DNA of 64,000 bases, from assembly GCF_002836745.1 (NCBI RefSeq), contig NZ_PJAR01000036.1, forward strand, positions 62,001 through 126,000, in the 5' to 3' direction. The translations under genes and the position numbers were made by a program. The first letter of the stretch is position 1, and the number at the start of each line of letters is the position of its first letter. The notes beneath the pieces are model-generated. The model worked only from the letters and a program-made list of their open reading frames with translations. It had not been told where the DNA came from and did not search any database. Below, in pieces: positions 61,021-64,000 of the stretch. The stretch is from Glaciecola sp. 33A (GTDB lineage Bacteria; Pseudomonadota; Gammaproteobacteria; Enterobacterales; Alteromonadaceae).

Positions 61021-61048
61021 ATTATACCCGTGAAGCGATAATACACAA
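61021..61048 (-). promoter_or_regulatory. rpsO promoter
   Basis: Minus-strand TTGTGT (61043-61048), a 16-bp spacer and perfect TATAAT (61021-61026) between truB and rpsO. Confidence 0.7.
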
Positions 61049-61058
61049 GTGCTTTAGC

Positions 61059-62021
61059 TTAGTTTTCGCCGAAATAGCTTTCTTTGTAAACAACCACTCG
61101 TTTGGGTTGCAGATTTCCAGCCATATCGACTTCTGCCATGCCATAAAAGCGTTTATCCGAGTCCCTATAAATTCTAACCAGATCGTTTATAGGAAATTGA
61201 TTTTCTTCAAGGATCTCTTGTCCATGCAAAAAACGCTCAATGCTAGCGTCAGTGGCATTAAAAGCAGGAAGATTTGAGACTGCAGTATCTGTCGGTAATA
61301 ACAAGGCATCCAATTTATCGAAAGTACGAAACTGCCTGTCTATTGATAAATCTTCAGACAGGGATTGCAATTCTTCAACAGTAATCATGTTTTTGCTCGG
61401 GTAGTCCGCCACTTTGGTACGACGAAGCATCGTAACATGCGCACCGCAACCCAGTGCTTGACCTAAATCATCTACCAAAGTGCGAATATATGTGCCCTTT
61501 GAACAGGCTATTTGCATGTCCAACTGGTTATTTTCGTAGCGCAGCACAACTAAGGAGTGAATAGTAATTTCACGAGCTTCGCGCTCAATAACGATACCTT
61601 GCCTAGCGTAAGAATATAACGGTTTACCTTTATGTTTAAGTGCTGAAAACATCGATGGTACTTGCTTAATTACCCCTCGAAACGCCTCTACAGCAGAATC
61701 AATTAGCTCCCGTGTAACTTTAACGGGCCTCGTTTCTACTACGTCGCCCTCTGAGTCTGAGGTATCGGTACGTTCACCTAGCTTTGCGGTCACTATATAC
61801 GTTTTATCTGCATCTAACAGAAATTGAGAAAACTTAGTTGCCTCTCCTAAGCAGATAGGCAACATGCCTGTTGCAAGGGGGTCAAGCGCACCCGTATGAC
61901 CCGCTTTCGCTGCCCCGTATAAGCGTTTGACTTGCTGTAAGATAAAATTAGATGACTCACCGGTGTACTTATCAACAAGAACGACGCCATTAATCGCCCT
62001 GCCTCTTTTTATTCTTGCCAT
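61059..62021 (-). CDS. truB: tRNA pseudouridine-55 synthase
   Basis: 320 residues. Modifies U55 in the T loop of tRNAs. Catalytic motif [17 protein letters not shown] with the conserved Asp, plus the YSYARQG and [15 protein letters not shown] blocks and a C-terminal PUA-like domain. It lies 15 nt downstream of rbfA in the infB-rbfA-truB-rpsO order. Confidence 0.97.
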   Translation of the reverse strand: MARIKRGRAINGVVLVDKYTGESSNFILQQVKRLYGAAKAGHTGALDPLATGMLPICLGEATKFSQFLLDADKTYIVTAKLGERTDTSDSEGDVVETRPVKVTRELIDSAVEAFRGVIKQVPSMFSALKHKGKPLYSYARQGIVIEREAREITIHSLVVLRYENNQLDMQIACSKGTYIRTLVDDLGQALGCGAHVTMLRRTKVADYPSKNMITVEELQSLSEDLSIDRQFRTFDKLDALLLPTDTAVSNLPAFNATDASIERFLHGQEILEENQFPINDLVRIYRDSDKRFYGMAEVDMAGNLQPKRVVVYKESYFGEN

Positions 62022-62036
62022 GTTCTGCTTTTATCT

Positions 62037-62432
62037 CTACTCGTCTTCAGAGGCGTCTTTTGCCTTTGCTTCATCTTTAGCTCTGGCTTGATTGACCAAG
62101 GTAGAAATTCTGATCCCTTCAGTAATAGATTCATCTCTAAAGAAATGAACAGCAGGAACAGCCCGCATACGTATACGCTTGGCAAGCAAAGTACGGATAA
62201 ATCCTTTTGCATCTTGCAGTCTAACGAGATCATCCTTTATTTTATCTTCATCATTATGGTAGAAAGTCACATAGATTTTAGCATGTGCAAGGTCTCGAGA
62301 AACTTCAACACTTGATATAGTGATCATACCTACTTCAGGTTCACGATGTTTAAATTCATTTTGTAAGATACTAGCAATCTCTTTATGAACTTGCTGACTT
62401 ACTCTATCTGTCCGAGAAAATTCTCTCGCCAT
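62037..62432 (-). CDS. rbfA: 30S ribosome-binding factor A
   Basis: 131 residues. KH-like fold; starts MAREFSRTDRVSQQVHKEIA and contains VGMITISSVEVSRDLAHAKIYVTF, the RbfA core. It matures 16S rRNA and assists cold adaptation. The tail is acidic and Lys-rich (about 114-131). A terminator lies between infB and this gene. Confidence 0.97.
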   Translation of the reverse strand: MAREFSRTDRVSQQVHKEIASILQNEFKHREPEVGMITISSVEVSRDLAHAKIYVTFYHNDEDKIKDDLVRLQDAKGFIRTLLAKRIRMRAVPAVHFFRDESITEGIRISTLVNQARAKDEAKAKDASEDE

Positions 62433-62472
62433 TTTATTCTCCTGATTTCAATTACACACACATTGCGCAATG

Positions 62473-62499
62473 AAAAAAACGGAGGCTAAAAGCCCCCGT
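62473..62499 (-). terminator. Terminator between infB and rbfA
   Basis: Minus-strand stem ACGGGGGC / GCCTCCGT (one G-U) with a 5-nt loop and seven T. It may lower expression of rbfA-truB relative to infB. Confidence 0.8.
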
Positions 62500-62571
62500 A
62501 TTTGGTTTCTCTACATTATTTATAACAATCAGCTACAAACACAATGCATGATTTTTTCGCTAAGCGGTCTT

Positions 62572-64000
62572 CTAGAGTTCTCTTTTGACTTCAACGACTT
62601 CGTATACTTCTATTTGGTCGCCAACTTTAACATCGTTATAGTTTTTAACACCGATACCACATTCGATACCTTTCTTAACCTCTTGAACATCATCTTTAAA
62701 GCGACGCAATGATTCAAGTCCGCCTTCATAAATAACCACGTTATCTCGAAGTACTCTGATTGGATTCGCCCGCTTAATGACACCTTCGGTGACCATACAA
62801 CCGGCAATTGCGCCAATCTTCGGCGATTTAAATACATCACGTACTTCTGCAAGACCCATGATTTGCTGCTTGAATTCAGGCGCAAGCATTCCGCTCATCG
62901 CTTTTTTAACTTCATCAATCAGTTCATAAATAATGCTGTAGTAACGTAAATCTATTTCTTCAGCTTCAATGACACGGCGCGCAGAAGCGTCGGCACGAAC
63001 GTTGAAACCAACCACGATGGCACTTGATGCCGCCGCTAAACTTGCGTCAGTCTCTGTGATACCACCTACGCCGCTACCCACGATGTTCACTTTAACTTCG
63101 TCGGTAGAAAGGTTAATTAAGCTTTCTGCAATGGCCTCAATTGAACCTTGAACATCGGCTTTGAGCACCACGTTCAATTCACTAACATCGCCGGATTCCA
63201 TATTCGCAAACATATTCTCTAGCTTCGCTTTTTGTTGCTTAGCTAATTTAACTTCACGCTGTTTAGTGTGGCGTTTTGCAGCAACCTCTCGTGCTTTACG
63301 TTCATCTTGAACAACAAGCGCGTTCTCGCCAGCAATTGGCACACCAGATAGACCAAGAACTTCAACTGGAGTAGAAGGACCTGCAAGCTTTATTTCTTGT
63401 CCATGCTCATCACGCATCGCTCGAACACGACCGTATTCTTCACCGCACAATAAGATGTCGCCCGCCTTTAATTCACCTTCTTGGATAAGAACAGAAGCAA
63501 CAGGGCCTCTACCTTTATCTAAGCGCGACTCAATAACAATACCGCGAGCAGGACCCGTTGCCACCGCTTTCAAATCAAGCAATTCAGCTTGCAATGAAAT
63601 AGCTTCAAGTAATGAATCAATACCCATACCTGTTTTCGCTGAAACAGACACGAATTGATGCTCACCGCCCCACTCTTCAGAAATAACCTCGAGTTGTGAC
63701 AACTCATTTCTTACTCTGTCAGGGTCTGCACCTTCTTTGTCCATCTTGTTAACGGCAATAATTAAAGGTACGCCAGCTGCACGAGCATGCTGAACCGCTT
63801 CTTTTGTCTGTGGCATGACACCATCGTCAGCCGCAACAACTAATATAACAATATCAGTTGCAACCGCGCCACGTGCACGCATTGCCGTAAAAGCGGCATG
63901 TCCTGGTGTATCCAAGAAAGTGATACGACCGTTATCGGTTGCGACACTGTAGGCACCAATATGCTGAGTGATACCGCCAGCTTCACTGTCAGCAACTTTC
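62572..64000 (-). CDS. infB: Translation initiation factor IF-2, partial (3' part)
   Basis: About 475 C-terminal residues; the gene continues beyond the window edge (reading [20 protein letters not shown] at the start). GTPase motifs visible: G3 [10 protein letters not shown]4 NKMD, G5 SVSAKTG. The rest of domains II, III and the fMet-tRNA-binding C2 domain ([20 protein letters not shown]) follow. An internal ATG at 63915 is not the start. Confidence 0.97.
   Translation of the reverse strand, partial: KVADSEAGGITQHIGAYSVATDNGRITFLDTPGHAAFTAMRARGAVATDIVILVVAADDGVMPQTKEAVQHARAAGVPLIIAVNKMDKEGADPDRVRNELSQLEVISEEWGGEHQFVSVSAKTGMGIDSLLEAISLQAELLDLKAVATGPARGIVIESRLDKGRGPVASVLIQEGELKAGDILLCGEEYGRVRAMRDEHGQEIKLAGPSTPVEVLGLSGVPIAGENALVVQDERKAREVAAKRHTKQREVKLAKQQKAKLENMFANMESGDVSELNVVLKADVQGSIEAIAESLINLSTDEVKVNIVGSGVGGITETDASLAAASSAIVVGFNVRADASARRVIEAEEIDLRYYSIIYELIDEVKKAMSGMLAPEFKQQIMGLAEVRDVFKSPKIGAIAGCMVTEGVIKRANPIRVLRDNVVIYEGGLESLRRFKDDVQEVKKGIECGIGVKNYNDVKVGDQIEVYEVVEVKREL

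Noticed and set aside
63915-63917. ATG at 63915 as the start of a separate GTPase gene
   Set aside because: The frame continues upstream to the window edge with conserved IF-2 sequence, so it is an internal codon of infB.

Overview
The window is an AT-rich, gene-dense chromosome segment of a marine-type gammaproteobacterium. Gene content and order point to Alteromonadales, probably Alteromonadaceae (Glaciecola/Paraglaciecola/Alteromonas-like). This is inferred from protein similarity and synteny: thrS-infC-rpmI-rplT-pheS-pheT-ihfA, gcvA-ygdD-rlmM, ppsA/ppsR, ratA-rnfH/smpB/ssrA and infB-rbfA-truB-rpsO all have enterobacterial-like arrangements. The tmRNA tag (ANDENYALAA) also matches Escherichia coli.

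Layout. 0-2.4 kb: a penicillin-acylase-family hydrolase. 2.4-10.5 kb (minus strand): the translation operon thrS-infC-rpmI-rplT-pheST-ihfA, with an anticodon-like operator before thrS and an AUU start for infC. 10.5-17.7 kb (plus): a START-like exported protein, a DUF3080 lipoprotein, two tandem PhoA-type alkaline phosphatases behind a multi-site Pho box, an unknown exported protein and a DUF4149 membrane protein. 17.8-20.3 kb: a decayed TonB-receptor tail, then an ECF sigma factor fused to a five-helix membrane domain, overlapping the end of an exported alpha/beta-hydrolase gene. 20.7-22.1 kb: tRNA-Val(GAC) and a patatin-like protein. 22.3-25.0 kb (plus): an ACT-domain protein, yffB-like, dapE, an M15 peptidase and a frameshifted mini-membrane gene. 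25.0-32.4 kb (minus): a HIT protein with astE, a GGDEF/EAL protein, glgP and pgm. 32.6-36.5 kb (plus): moxR, a DUF58 protein and a transglutaminase. 36.6-41.3 kb (minus): EF-G2, rlmM, ygdD and gcvA.

41.5-46 kb holds small proteins, a 13-bp tandem repeat and the ydiJ flavo-iron-sulfur dehydrogenase. 46.1-49.5 kb has ppsA and its regulator ppsR, divergently transcribed. 49.5-52.8 kb has rnfH, ratA, smpB, an old-yellow-enzyme gene and ssrA. 52.8-59.6 kb is a signalling region: an intact GAF-hybrid kinase, a decayed periplasmic-binding-protein gene, a hybrid kinase broken by an internal deletion, and a PAS-GGDEF-EAL protein. 59.8-64 kb has a coiled-coil membrane protein, rpsO, truB, rbfA and the 3' part of infB, which runs off the window.

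Most of the window is housekeeping. The less ordinary parts are the membrane-tethered sigma factor with its hydrolase partner, the duplicated phosphatases (one a collagen-like, EF-hand-bearing lipoprotein), and the two adjacent genes at 54.8-57.1 kb that each lost their central coding part. I saw no CRISPR array, insertion sequence, prophage or obvious new defence system. Functional assignments come from motif recognition by eye, without database searches.
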